Assembly: GCF_013373865.1 (NCBI RefSeq) | Contig: NC_050468.1 | Location: 11,842,510-11,906,509 of the forward strand | DNA from: Monomorium pharaonis | Lineage: Eukaryota > Arthropoda > Insecta > Hymenoptera > Formicidae | Reading direction: 5' to 3' | DNA: 64,000 nucleotides | In this document: positions 1-11,549 of the stretch, in pieces | Layout: each line of letters starts with the position of its first letter | Numbering within the stretch: position 1 is the stretch's first letter | Position numbers and translations under genes: made by a program | The notes under the pieces: generated by a model | The model's database searches: none | The model's input: only the letters and a program-made list of their open reading frames with translations | What the model was told of the DNA's origin: nothing

Positions 1-1250
1 GTATCCTAATTTTGTAGGTGACGTTTCATCCAAGTGCTAATTCAAGTTTAGCACAATTTTTGTTATTAAAAGTTCAACAGTTTAAAATAGCATTTAATAA
101 ACTTTTTTCTTTTTTTGAATTTGATATGTGTTTAGTGTACCCTCAGGTCACTGCATAATTTGGCTATTTGAATAGTTTTTCTTGTATCTTCTTTTTCTTG
201 CTTTTTTATTAAAATAAGGTTAGTTTTGTTATTCTGACATCTTATAAAGTAAAAAAGTATTAAAAAATTTTTTAATTTCGTGTTTAAATTCTTAATCCAG
301 TATTAACGTAAAAAGATATGAGTAGCACTCTAAGATTAATAATAAAGCTTTACAACATACATAGATCTTTTGGTAATTTAAATCAAAATTAGATTTTTTA
401 TATCACAATACTGTTTAATCAGATTATAATTGAATGGACAATAGGATAATCATTTCGGAAAACTAAAGCTGTCCCGCCAAAAGTCATTCGGAAAAGTAAT
501 TTCTGTAGTCAACTTACCTGGCTGTCAAATAAACGTAGCGTCATCATTCCGGACTATTGAGTCTTAACAATCGATCTGATATTTGCACAAGAATATAATT
601 GTTATGTAACACAGGAGACGGTACATTTAGTTTGTTAATTCGTTATATTGATTATTCATAAGATCATGCTTGCAAATTTCTCGAAATATTCGTAGAATAT
701 TAGATACGACGAATAACGCATAACTGCGCATAACCTAAAAAGTGCTGTGCAAAAAGCTGAAAATATTGATATACTGTAGATATACATGTCGCGCATGTAT
801 ACTGGAAATACAAATTGAGTCGTTTCGTAACCAAAAAAATGAGAGAGTTAAAAAATATTAGATAATTCTAAATATTTAGATAATTATAGAGTTTTCAATT
901 GCTAATTATGTAAGAAAAGTAGATCTAGTCTCAAAGTTCTAACTAATACAAATTCTAGAAATTATATTTACATGATCGTATATAACGGGGAAAAAATATT
1001 TTATGTGACAACAAAAAATTTACTCAAAATCAAAAGTACAGTTGTATTTTATAATTAAAAGTAAAAAAATAAATAAAAAATATTTTGAGAGAACGGTTCA
1101 AATCCGCAAGAGATCAGCAAAAGGATAAATATAATTTTTTCAAATATTTTATTCCATAAATATTTATCTTAAATTTCAATACGTATGTTTATTTTACTTA
1201 AATTATTATATGAGGAATAATAATTGCTATAAAATAAGACAATCCACATT
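1..1250. other. AT-rich intergenic sequence, no gene seen
   Basis: No ORF of note. A minus-strand splice donor-like site (GACAGCCAG then GTAAGTTG) lies near 520 without a convincing exon. The first 150 bases resemble 41.52-41.63 kb (TGCTAATT, TTTTTGTTATT and TTTAATAAA blocks), suggesting a dispersed repeat. Confidence 0.5.
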
Positions 1251-1261
1251 TGTTAATTTGA

Positions 1262-1620
1262 AGCACAGAAAGTGCTGTAAGTGTCACAGGTACAGCATCG
1301 AGGTGTAGCTTCGGGTGCGTAAATTTCGAATTTCTTTCGCCTGCGTTCGTTATTCATCCGTCGAACGCGAGCACACCGGCGAGTCGAGCGAGTTGCAGTT
1401 TTACGCGAGCGTATTTTTTTCGCTTTGGTAGGAAGATATGTGTCTCTCGCGTGTTGGAATGCTGTGCAATGTATCGCGCGTTTATTGTGTTTCGACAATG
1501 CGTGCGCGATCGTAAATTCCTTGTTCATTTGCGAAAAGGATCGAGCCATGATGACGTAAACGTAAAGGACAAGAGATTTGATGGAGGAGACATCGAACGA
1601 TGGCAGAGAAACTATACGGA
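1262..1620 (+). other. CpG-rich block, candidate first exon ending in a splice donor
   Basis: A sharply GC-richer, CpG-rich segment in an AT-rich region. The plus strand is open from 1262 to 1620 and ends at GGA then GTGAGTGATT, a good donor. The first in-frame ATG (1469) would give 50 codons beginning MYRAFIVFRQC and continuing through a basic stretch to QRNYT. The minus strand is also open. I recognise no domain and no partner exon in the window. It is either a promoter/5'-UTR exon or an unrecognised first coding exon. Confidence 0.25.
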
Positions 1621-1983
1621 GTGAGTGATTGTCATATTCATTCTTTCTTGAAGAATTAGTCTCAATATAGGATGTAAAATAAAACTCAATCTTGCTTTGC
1701 TAGAATCGCTTTCTAATTCGTATTGCATTATCATGTGACATGAATGATCTAACTTAAGCTTGCTTTAATATCCGCAAGATGACGTATCATTATTAAAACG
1801 GATCGAATCGATACTTGAACGTGATCGATTACGACTAGCCTTATTTTATTACGGGCCAATCTTTGTTATATAGTCAAAGGAGCCAACATTGAAAAATGTC
1901 GAATATAAATATTTATTTGTAAGTATTTATAATGTGAACGAAATTTTAATTATTTGCTTCGAAAAATGTTTTGCAATATATAT

Positions 1984-1996
<13 letters not shown>

Positions 1997-2072
<76 letters not shown>
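1997..2072. repeat. (GT)38 microsatellite
   Basis: About 38 uninterrupted GT units preceded by a short AT run. Confidence 0.97.
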
Positions 2073-2078
<6 letters not shown>

Positions 2079-2833
2079 TATACATATAAAATATTTTAAT
2101 ATATATACATATATATAATTATTAAATATTATATATATTCTACTCATAATATTTTTTTTTAATCATTGTGTTAAAAAGTTACAATTTTCTAAATTTAAAG
2201 AATCGATGAGATTTACTTTTATCAAATATTGTAACGGTTTATTTCTGAAAAAAAATTTATTTTGGAACTCTTGCAGTTTTGCCTTTTCATTAAAAAATGA
2301 ATGAACAAACATTCGAGTATCGATTACATGAGCGCGCAGCGGAAAGTATTTTTTGAGGAGAAAATACTTGACCAGAAGGAGTGACAGAAATATATTCAGT
2401 TTATTTCATATGCACCATCGTGTATTTCACATTTAGCTATTAGAACTCTTTTTTATAGATATTATAATTTTGAACGATACATTTACATATACGTCATAAA
2501 CACATAAAGTTTTATGTTGGATTAACTCTTTCGGCAGAGGTACTTTCGACTCAAGGCCAGATGGCCAAATTTCTCGTAAAATTTGCGACAGCTTGATTCA
2601 TTCGGCTTTGTATTTGCCATCATCTCGCATTCTATGCTTTGTGAACATGCGTCTGAACTTCCTTACAAGGCAAAGAATCTTACAAGCTATGATATGTATC
2701 TTTTTTGTGAGTGCAGTTCACAATGCCTTCTTAGTCCAGTTCCTTAGCCCGACTAATTAGATTAATAAGAGAAAGAAGATTTTCAGATAGAACAAAGACT
2801 TTTGATAAAATGTGTCTATATATATTCACATAC

Positions 2834-2838
<5 letters not shown>

Positions 2839-2889
<51 letters not shown>

Positions 2890-2895
2890 AAATAA

Positions 2896-2936
<41 letters not shown>

Positions 2937-2979
2937 CATACACACATGCATGTATACATATGCTGTTTATGAAATTATG

Positions 2980-3020
<41 letters not shown>
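2839..3020. repeat. Compound microsatellite (TG)n, (AAAT)n, (TA)n, then a second (AT)n
   Basis: TG units to 2885, a short AAAT run, TA units to about 2932, and after 50 bases an (AT)n run at 2983-3019. Confidence 0.95.
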
Positions 3021-3027
<7 letters not shown>

Positions 3028-5960
3028 AATATATATAAATAAGATATTTGCAGACAAGTATATATTGTTTTATACCTAACGAGAAGATGTATTCTACAAC
3101 ATATGCCATAAATAATTATGTGTTCAACATTATAAGAAAATTTCTTTCTACATGTTTATGGAATAATACAATTTTAATTTAAAATATTTATAAAACTTGT
3201 AATTAATTTCATACACCGTAAAATCAGATGGCATTGTACATGATAAAACAAGAAACAAGTATATAATTGAAAGGGTTTCAGCTTTAAAACATTTTATAAT
3301 GAAATTTCATACTTCTTTTGGTAAGAGGAAAGTCATCAAGATTATAACATTGTAAATAAAATGTCATGTATTAATTATAATTAAAATTGTAAATTTATAT
3401 GATTAGCTATCGATCCGCATTAATAAATAATTTTATATCTGCAATTTAAGATAAGAAAACTTTACGTTCAAAATTAATAAAATCTCAACAAATTCACTTG
3501 AAATTTTTACATACGTATGAACTTTACATACAACAGAGTGGATATGTAAATATGCGTGTATGTGTGTGTGTTTTGTGTGCGTGCATTATATATATATGAT
3601 TTGATAGGTATACGCTCTCGAGAAAATATATGAATATTGTGTAAATACGTATATATAGAGCTTAGGTATACATATGGACAAAAGATAAAAATATATATAT
3701 GTATATAATTCCAATAGGATAATATATCTTGTAATACACATTCATATTTTGTTGATATGTTCTTAAATGCATTAGGCATTTCGTATGATATGTTTTGAGT
3801 TCTTACACAGGTAGATTAACGTTTCGGAAAATATCGAGAGTAGAGGATAATATGTCTTCAGGGGACTCTTGACGATTGTAGCACCAGTGACATGGAAAGC
3901 AGCGGTTCGCCGAGAGCTTTTTTCTTTCAATAATGAGACAAAGAACAGATTATTCTACGCATACTCTGAGATTATACATTTTTGTTTGCTGTTGTTGTTG
4001 TGTTATTGTTGTATGCGAACGTGATTTCGGAAAACTCTTAACACTGCGTCCTCCCACGATTATGCTTAAAACATTGTATGATCGATCTCAAGTGTCGACG
4101 ACAACGATTAATATTATAATGAAGTTTTTTCCACAGAGTAATATTTCACATAACAATAGCCACAGACAATATGCATCGTGTATTTAGTATTACGATTTCA
4201 CTAGCATTACTACAATTAAGAGCGATTTCCGCAATATTATAACTCGACAGAGAGTGATTTCCGCGATTATGTTTTACAGAGCGATTTCCGCGATTTTTTA
4301 ATAACTTCCTCTTCTTGGTACTTGCTTGGGATATCTTTTTTTTTTTAACAAACAATACACCTATATTTGCCATTAAGAGTTAAAATGTCTCCTCTTTTCC
4401 CTTCGTCTCTCATCATATATGTGTATATTTATATATAATGCTATGTCTCTGAGTATAAGGTAGCGAAGAAAATTTTCTCCCTCTTTGATATGTATTGTTT
4501 ACAGTGTAATTAATCCTCCTACAGTCTAAAATGTATCGTTTTTCAACTCCATGACGTAGACTTAGATTACAATATACGAGTACAATATACACACTGATAG
4601 TGTGCGAAGTTTTTTTTTTTGGAGAAGGGTAGGAGTAAATGTATTCGACGTTAGAGAGTCGATTTAAACGTCTAAGTTATTCCTAAGGGTAAACTCGAAA
4701 CATCGACCGAATTATAAGGTACTTGCGCCTCTTCCAGCTCTCTTCCCCCAGTAGAAAATACTTTTCTGCCATTAAAACCGTCTGAATGACACTTCGCGTT
4801 TCTTGCGACGTCCGCCGGACGACCATTCGTAAAGCACCAGAAAGAAAAATAAATACTTTGATCTGTGCGTTTGAATAATGAACGGGACGTGCAGTGGCGG
4901 ACTTACGGATAACCGGTTTATCGGAGTCTCATTAGAGGCCTCCAGTCTTACTGACGGCTTTCTCAAATTATTGGGTTGACTTACGAGTGTTTGTACATGA
5001 AATGTTTCATATATTCAGCAATAAAATGGAAACCGTCATAATTGAAAATATGATTTGGCTCTGCTAGAAATGTTATTTCACTTATTTTATTTGGACTTTA
5101 ATCCCGCCATTGCACGTGATTAACGATTTCTTTCGTCATATCCCGTTGGCATCCCGACTCATTGAAGTTTCTTGATCTCCAATTAAACATTTTTAGTCAA
5201 TTCATTAACGGTAGCTCTGTTTCTTTCAGTTGCACTTTCTTCATTTTGTTGTTTTGTCAAGATTGCAAAATATTTTACAAACAAGTTCGAAGTTGTTTTG
5301 AGGAAAACAGCTTTTTAATCTCAAATTTAGGGTCTCTTTTAGAATTATTTGTCTGTTCTTTTAGATCTTGATTAGGCTTTCCATCTAATACATGTTTAAA
5401 TACAAAAGCATTTCTTGCATATCATATTGTATATCACAATTTTGAAAATTCTAAGTAAATTTTAATACACACTTTGTAGTACATGTAGCGAAACTGTATG
5501 AAATTGCAGCTGAAAAGTACAGTCTCCCACAATTTTAATGATATTATCGTTCACGGTATCGACATTGAAGTTCTCACGTCATTGAGGGATACGGTATCAT
5601 TATGTCTATCTATGGTCATAATTTATTGTTCTATTGCTTCGGAAATTCTCAAAAGATCGACTTTGTCAGTCAAAATATCTTACACAGACCAACATAACGA
5701 GATTGTCGTTGATTAATGGAATAAAATAATAATCAATGTTGACACTGCGACGATAAGAAAGACTCCACTTCTCTTCTTTGTGCACGCCTCTCTCTTTCTC
5801 TCACTTATTATATCTTATTTCTATAACCTTGACTTATCACGAGCAATAAAGTGCTCCACTAATCTCTCTCTACATTTCGAAAGAAAAACCCAACCGATAA
5901 ACCGGTTAGATAATCCTTTTTCTCAAAACTGGTAATCGCCTACATGAAAGGGAGAAGATC
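3021..5960. other. Intergenic sequence without a supported gene
   Basis: AT-rich with only short ORFs. At 4219-4235, 4250-4266 and 4278-4294 the word AGAGYGATTTCCGCRAT occurs three times at 28-31-bp spacing. Nothing else stands out. Confidence 0.5.
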
Positions 5961-5970
5961 TTTATTATTT

Positions 5971-5976
5971 TTTATT
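5971..5976 (-). terminator. Candidate poly(A) signal AATAAA for ITG-like gene
   Basis: The minus strand reads AATAAA at 5976-5971, with a second copy at 5966-5961 and an ATTAAA just before. These are the first canonical AATAAA hexamers I see 3' of the stop codon at 6533. An ATTAAA near 6330 is an alternative. If the AATAAA site is used, the 3' UTR is about 560 nt and contains the decayed exon copy. Confidence 0.25.
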
Positions 5977-6010
5977 AATTGAAAAGTTTTAATTAATTAA
6001 TAATTAATAA

Positions 6011-6123
6011 ACTTTCAATTGGCGATTTGTTTCCACTTTTGCTTTGCCTTCATCAGAGATTCACAAGTGGAACCTGGGCAACATGTAATCATTGTACACG
6101 CATTTCCTTTCGTAGCAAGATTC
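6011..6123 (-). pseudogene. Decayed duplicate of ITG-like coding exon 2
   Basis: On the minus strand this matches exon 2 (8750-8824) and its downstream intron (to about 8714). It retains SCYERKCVYND and the bases of the CCPGS block at high identity. It has a one-base insertion between the Asn-Asp and Cys-Cys codons, which shifts the frame to a stop. The splice donor GGTAAGT has become GGCAAAG, and the first half of the exon with its acceptor is missing. The homology continues into the old intron (GCCAATT followed by an AT-rich run), so this is a DNA-level duplication, not a retrocopy. It sits 410 bp 3' of the ITG-like stop codon. Confidence 0.85.
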
Positions 6124-6532
6124 TTACCTCTATATCATATTAAGAAACATCTTTGTCGAATGGCGCTTTTAAACATCAGCGCATTCATCTTTATCACGAC
6201 TATACTAGCATGTCCCTTATCCCTAGAGACCTATAAGACGGCTTATTATGATATGTGTTATAGGTTTTTTTTTCAGTCGCGCTATATTCGAAGAAGAAAT
6301 CTCTTCGAAGTAACATCTCCCCGAGTAACATTTAATTCAACTTTTTTGTCGCACGCTATTATACTTCCTGGTGTATCGTGGCATAGAGTAGAGTTAGGAC
6401 TAGAAAGGAGATCGAGATAATGTCGAATCGACAGACTTAGACCTAGGTATCTTCACAACGACTAAAGGAGGATTTGATTTTCTCGTAGCTTATCTTATAC
6501 TTCCCATTCGTCGTGAGTCGACGAGCGAGCGT

Positions 6533-7155
6533 TTAGGCGAACGGCATCCGCTTGAACAGACGGTTGCCCTGTCCGGTGATCCGTTTCTCGCCGGAAGTGT
6601 ACTGGATCACGGACTTTATCTGATCCGTTGCCACCGGCCCGATGCAAACTAGGGGATCTTTGAAGTACGAGCAAACCTACCAAAATATTTTCACATAGTT
6701 ATTACAATTATCGAATTATTGTTCTATTTAGCGATTATACTTGACATTAAAAAAAGTTATATTTGTAGATCAAGATGTTAAAAAAAAAAATGTTTTACCA
6801 TGCGCACAACTTTGTTAAAGAGAAAATATTTCCATATAGTTATTACAATTATCAAAACTATTGTTTTATTTGGTGATTATACTTGACATTTAAAAAAGTT
6901 ATATTTGTAGATCAAGATGTAAAAAAAAATGTTTTACCATGCGCACAACTTTGTTAAAGAGAAATAAAATTTTATAATAAATTTTAGACGTAATTACGCT
7001 TTATAATTATAATAGTTAGGTATTGTTACCTTTCTAGGAGTTTGCCGGTGTCGCCTTTGCAACTGACAGCATAGCCCACGGGTGATGTCACACTCGCTTG
7101 ATATAGTGCACTCCTCATCTGTAAGTACGTAAAATATAATTTTCTTATGATCTTA

Positions 7156-7213
<58 letters not shown>

Positions 7214-10200
7214 ATATGAAACTATGGTTGCATTTTTTGCCACACACTTTCAGCATTAAAAACTTGTAATGTATGTAATCCCAAGTAGCACGTAAAGTTG
7301 TAAAACAGCTGTGATATTGTTGCAGTTTAAATTACAGCATTTTTTTCTAGCACAGCTACTGCCACAACATTATTATAACGTTTTGACAATGTTGTAGTAG
7401 TAAAAATGGGATAACATTTTTAGGTTTTCAAAATATTGCTGCTGTTATTTGACTGTTTAGCTATTTTGCTATAAACAAGTTATAATAACCTCTTCACAGT
7501 AAAATAGTGTCTGTCACAATGACTTCACAGCTATCAAAATAGCTGAAATAGCTGTTGCAGTATTTTGACATTTTTATTAGCTGTTGTAGCGCTTTTGCAG
7601 CTAAAAATAGCAAAATAGCATTTGCTGTAAATCAAAGCTGGCCGAACGTTATAACATTGTTATAACCACTTTTTTGCTGTCGCAGCTAATATAGTTAGAC
7701 TGTGTTACTTGGGATGCGTGTAAACTTAGATTTTTAATATTAGCAGTGTATATCGAAACACGGTGTATATATGTTCTCTACTTCAAAAAACAAAATATAC
7801 GTACTGTATAATTTGTTTGAACTGGTTGGCGGTTGACACGATTTTGTTTCGCGTCCAGGTATTTCGGAGCACATTAATCCAGTTTCGCAATCGGTATCCC
7901 GTCTGCAAAGCTCGCCTTGTTTCATACCAAAATCGTAGACGCATGTTCCAACAACTGGAATTTTATACTTATATGACTCTTGATTGTTTTCTTATCAAAA
8001 AGAATAAGAAATAGGATATTTTTATTAATTGAAAAGATTCAATCAAAAGGATTAGAAAAATTGTTAGAAAATCGTAGTTTAGTTTTGATAATTTTTTGTG
8101 GCAAATTACATAAATGTATGAAAGTAGAAGATAATTTGTTAATAGAAAATATTTTTTTCTATTTTATACATAGAAAAAAAGATTGTTTCGAGAATATCTT
8201 TGTTTTTGAAATAATAAATAATTAAAGTGAGATTACATAGCGTTAGATAGGTATAACTTGCTTATATGAAGACTTTTGTTTCATTAAGAGTAATATACTT
8301 TTATTATTCAATAATAATTTTCATATCAAAGAGAATAAATAGAATAGAAAATGACAATACCTTCAAATAATATCTTCAAAAATCAACATTTTTTAAAACA
8401 TCATTACTATCAGAATAATTATATTGTGCTCTTCAGATGACTATAATATTATAATATCGAAAATAAAAATATAATATTCTGCTGATATAATCTAAGATTA
8501 TCAAATTCTTAAAAAATGTTTCAATTATATGTATTATAAGCGAGAATTATCATTGTTTCATACATATAAGCAAGAAATTTTTTTAAACAAATAAGTTTTT
8601 TACTTGTATAAATATTCCTCAAAATTTTACTTTTGATATGTTTATTCAGTTTGTTATAAAAAATTGATTTTTGCGCAATTTTCAATCTTCCATTCCCCTT
8701 AATTAATAGAGATAAATTTTTAATTGGCATGTCCTCTTTTTTTACTTACCTCCATCGAGATTTACACAAATGGAACCCGGGCAACAGTGGTCATTGTACA
8801 CGCATTTCCTCTCATAGCAAGGTTCTTCTGTTGGTTCGATTCCTTCGTACATACCACCCAATCCTTCCTGAAGATCCGACTGCTTTATTTAAAATATATA
8901 ATTTATAAGACCCTAAATGCATTCTGTTTAGGAACACATACTATGGATTTTGAGTTTGCGAAATAATTTTGTTAGGAAAAACTGAGAAATAGGATGGTAT
9001 GTGTAAAAAGATCTGCTTTTAAAAAATAATAAGTTACTTTTTAATTAAATAAAAAATAGTTGCTTTGTAATCTCTAAAAAATAGTAACCTATCGTTTTCT
9101 CCATTGATTTCAGTTTATTTACTCATCGATTCCCGTGTTATTCATATTCGTAATTTCGCTGAATTAATGTTATCAGTGTATCGCGTGATGCGCGATTTCT
9201 TTTACAGAGAGATCAAGTGTGAGTTGAATGATAATACATTCGATATCCTTTGGTTAGATTATTTTTTTTATATAAGATTTATTTTTGTATAATCTTTTTT
9301 AAAATATTTTACAAATTTTATTCTTTAAACAAATAAATATAAGCAAAATAACGGGGCCAATATAAAAACGTATAATATTAAAAAATGGATAGTTACGTGT
9401 ATGTATATGTATATGAATATAAATTTGGAAATAATTTTATTAGATTGTCAAAATAAGGATCCTAGCTGATTATTAAAATGTCAAAACTTTTTGCAACATC
9501 GCTCATTATATTTGAACATCTCTCAAAATTATTTGATATTATATAAAAAACAATAAAAAGAATGTTATCAAGTCTGTATGTAGCTAAATTTTTAGACTTT
9601 AACAAAACTATTCTTTTTGTCTCCAAAAAAGTATAAGAAAAAGGTATCACTATATTTATATTTTTAATGAAATAAAACAATTTTATACGATCTAATTATA
9701 TTCACAACGAAGAGAATTATTCGAACTTAATCTGAAGTAAATAGAATTGCAAATTGAAATGTGCACGGATATTGTCGGGTTCGAGTAATCCGGAAGTTAT
9801 AGCCTCACTGCAGTTGAAACGCAGTAAAAGTTTTTATAGTAGCTGTAACTTTGCAAATATCGCGATGCGGGGGCGATTCTGCTCAATCTCCGGATCGCAA
9901 TCTCACAGTTAATTCGCGGTCGAAGAAAAACGAAATAAATAAAAGGAGCCATTGGAGAATTCTTCTCGCGGTTGTACAAGTGCACGCGGCTCGAAAATGA
10001 AGTATCGATCGTGCGTGACCCGTATTGCGGCACGGTGCTAATTAAATCAAATAATAAAAAGTTCAAATGGCGACTAAAAAAAACTCATCAAGGGCATCTA
10101 AGCAAAATGAAGGATACTTCAAACTTTTATTCAATCTATGTCTTAAATATATGAAGAGCATTTGAAGGAATAAGAAAATTTTTTAACTTTGTTTGGTCTT

Positions 10201-10633
10201 CTAAATAATTAAAAGAAGTTTAGAAAGACGAATTTATAATAAACGGTTAAGGGAAAGATTTTTGAGCTTTTATTCTTGATGTCTAAGATATATTTAAAGA
10301 GCACTTGAAAGATAAAGATATTTTGACATCTAAAATATATGTGAAGAACATTTAGGAATGTATTTCACACGTCCTTACAGAATCTGCAAGACTGCAAAGA
10401 CATCTTAAGATAAAATATAATGATCGCGGGGACACAAAAGCATTACTTTTTCAAGCAAGGTTTCTTAATACCTGAAGTAGTCCAGGACGGTTCATGAAAC
10501 CACCGTGACCGCCGTAGCCGAGATTAGACAGCATTTCGGGACTGAAACGGTTGAAGAGCCCACCCCATGCCTCGACACCGATATACGCTGTGTTTGCCAC
10601 AAACACTAGCGCTATTATCGCACACGCCTTCAT
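6533..10633 (-). CDS. ITG-like: ITG-like neuropeptide precursor (five coding exons, 220 aa)
   Basis: Secreted brain peptide precursor. Coding exons (minus) are 10633-10472, 8867-8750, 7954-7805, 7118-7030 and 6676-6533. Phases 0/1/1/0 match at all four junctions and every intron is GT-AG. Residues 1-22 form a signal peptide ending at EA, followed directly by WGGLFNRF and SPEMLSNLGYGG. Residues 71-184 hold 16 cysteines (71, 76, 82, 83, 88, 98, 110, 116, 122, 133, 147, 153, 160, 161, 175, 184), including two CC pairs, as in prokineticin/colipase-like folds. The mature peptide ITGQGNRLF (206-214) has KR on both sides and no C-terminal Gly, so it should not be amidated; the protein ends RMPFA. 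The ATG at 10633 is the only one giving a signal peptide. A 30-nt leader follows an acceptor at 10663/10664. Exon 2 could instead begin 12 nt upstream at a second in-frame AG. The peptide and the precursor layout are known from bees and ants; a receptor is not known to me. Confidence 0.93.
6682..6963. repeat. 141-bp tandem duplication in the last ITG-like intron
   Basis: Two adjacent copies (6682-6822 and 6823-6963) start AAAATATTT and end CTTTGTTAAAGAGA. They differ by a few substitutions and A-run length changes. The duplication starts about 6 bases upstream of the acceptor of the last coding exon, so the second copy carries a duplicate of the polypyrimidine-side sequence but no coding bases. 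Confidence 0.9.
7160..7205. repeat. (AT)n microsatellite in ITG-like intron
   Basis: About 23 uninterrupted AT dinucleotides, just upstream (minus sense) of the small 89-nt exon at 7030-7118. Confidence 0.95.
7280..7713. mobile_element. 434-bp non-autonomous element with CCCAAGTARCAC ends in ITG-like intron
   Basis: The left end reads CCCAAGTAGCACG. The right end, reverse-complemented, reads CCCAAGTAACACAG. The interior is a degenerate array of AGCTGT/GCTATTTTGCT-like words and has no coding potential. I cannot assign a clear target-site duplication. It lies between coding exons 3 and 4 of the ITG-like gene and may belong to the CCCA-ended group also seen near 55.6 and 55.8 kb. Confidence 0.7.
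9425..9625. repeat. Dispersed repeat, relative of the 16.6-kb MITE
   Basis: Shares with 16575-16783 the blocks AAATAATTTTATTAG, TCAAAATAA, GTCAAAACTT and TAGCTAAATTTTTAGA in the same order. It is more degenerate on its left side. It lies in ITG-like intron 1 (between coding exons 1 and 2). Confidence 0.5.
10119..10362. repeat. Degenerate tandem repeat in ITG-like intron
   Basis: Three imperfect copies of a pattern like CTTTTATTC, ATGTCTAARATATAT, GAAGARCATTTRGAAGG near 10.12, 10.26 and 10.32 kb, separated by unrelated bases. Confidence 0.45.
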
Positions 10634-11549
10634 GCCGTTGGAGATGTACTGATCTTCGGCGCTCTGTAATCATCCGAGGGAGAAAGGGTGTTCGTATCTC
10701 GTTAAAATCGATTTAAATTTCTTGGAGAGGCTCGACGTAACTACACATTATTGAAAAGTGAACATTAATTTACTACATATGATTGTACAAATATTTGTAC
10801 AAATACGTTGTGCATATAATGATTCCAAAATGATCCAGAAAGAGAAAAAAATCTCTGAGTCTGAAATTTATTAAAGTATATTTTCTAAGCACGTGGAATT
10901 GATTGCCGACTTTACTGACAACGGTACCAGAATTCAGAAATTTCCAAGCACTCCGAATTTTTTTAATTTATCACTAGATTTATTTAAAAGTTTAATTTAA
11001 TTCTTTTATCACACAAATTCTTTAACACTTTGAAAACATGGCTGACAATAATGTATTGAAATTAACTTTGTCTAAAAAAACTCTATGTGAAACTAAATTA
11101 CGCTGCAGCTCGCAAAAGATAAGGATGAAAACAGAATATTTAAATTAGAAAACGGAAAAGGAATACATTATCGTTTAGATTGGAATGTGAATTTCGTTCG
11201 ATTTTCTCTCCCTCGTATCTCTCGCAAGTATATTTTATTTCCGTGTTGTTTATATTGACTGTTTTGTTGCAAGCAGCGATCCGTAAGACGCAGTTAGCCG
11301 TTAGCATCGAACCTGTTTCACATGATGGCTTATCATATTAGATGCCGGTGATGTAATGCTTTTACTATTTTTCTCAGCGTGATCTTTTCACGGATGCTAA
11401 ATACAGTTTCATGATGAAAAAGCGGTAAGAGCGTTCTTTACACAAGTTACAAGATGTCTATCACTTATTTATTTTTTTAATTTTTATTTCCTACGTCGCA
11501 CCATTAGCAGAATTCACTAAAGGTTACTATAATAATGAATTGGAGGAAG

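Noticed and set aside
1091..1104. GGTTCAAATCC, a possible tRNA B-box.
   Set aside because: No A-box, no acceptor stem and an AT-homopolymer body upstream; not a tRNA.
1889..2943. ORFs of poly-Val/Cys and poly-Tyr/Ile or His/Thr.
   Set aside because: Pure translation of GT and TA microsatellites.
6019..6420. 133-codon plus-strand ORF with a hydrophobic start.
   Set aside because: It overlaps the antisense of the decayed ITG-like exon copy, and its frame is only open by chance.
6495..6683. Minus ORF MVGLLVLQRSPSLHRAG and similar.
   Set aside because: It is a shadow frame of the last ITG-like exon; the real frame there reads to ITGQGNRLF and RMPFA.
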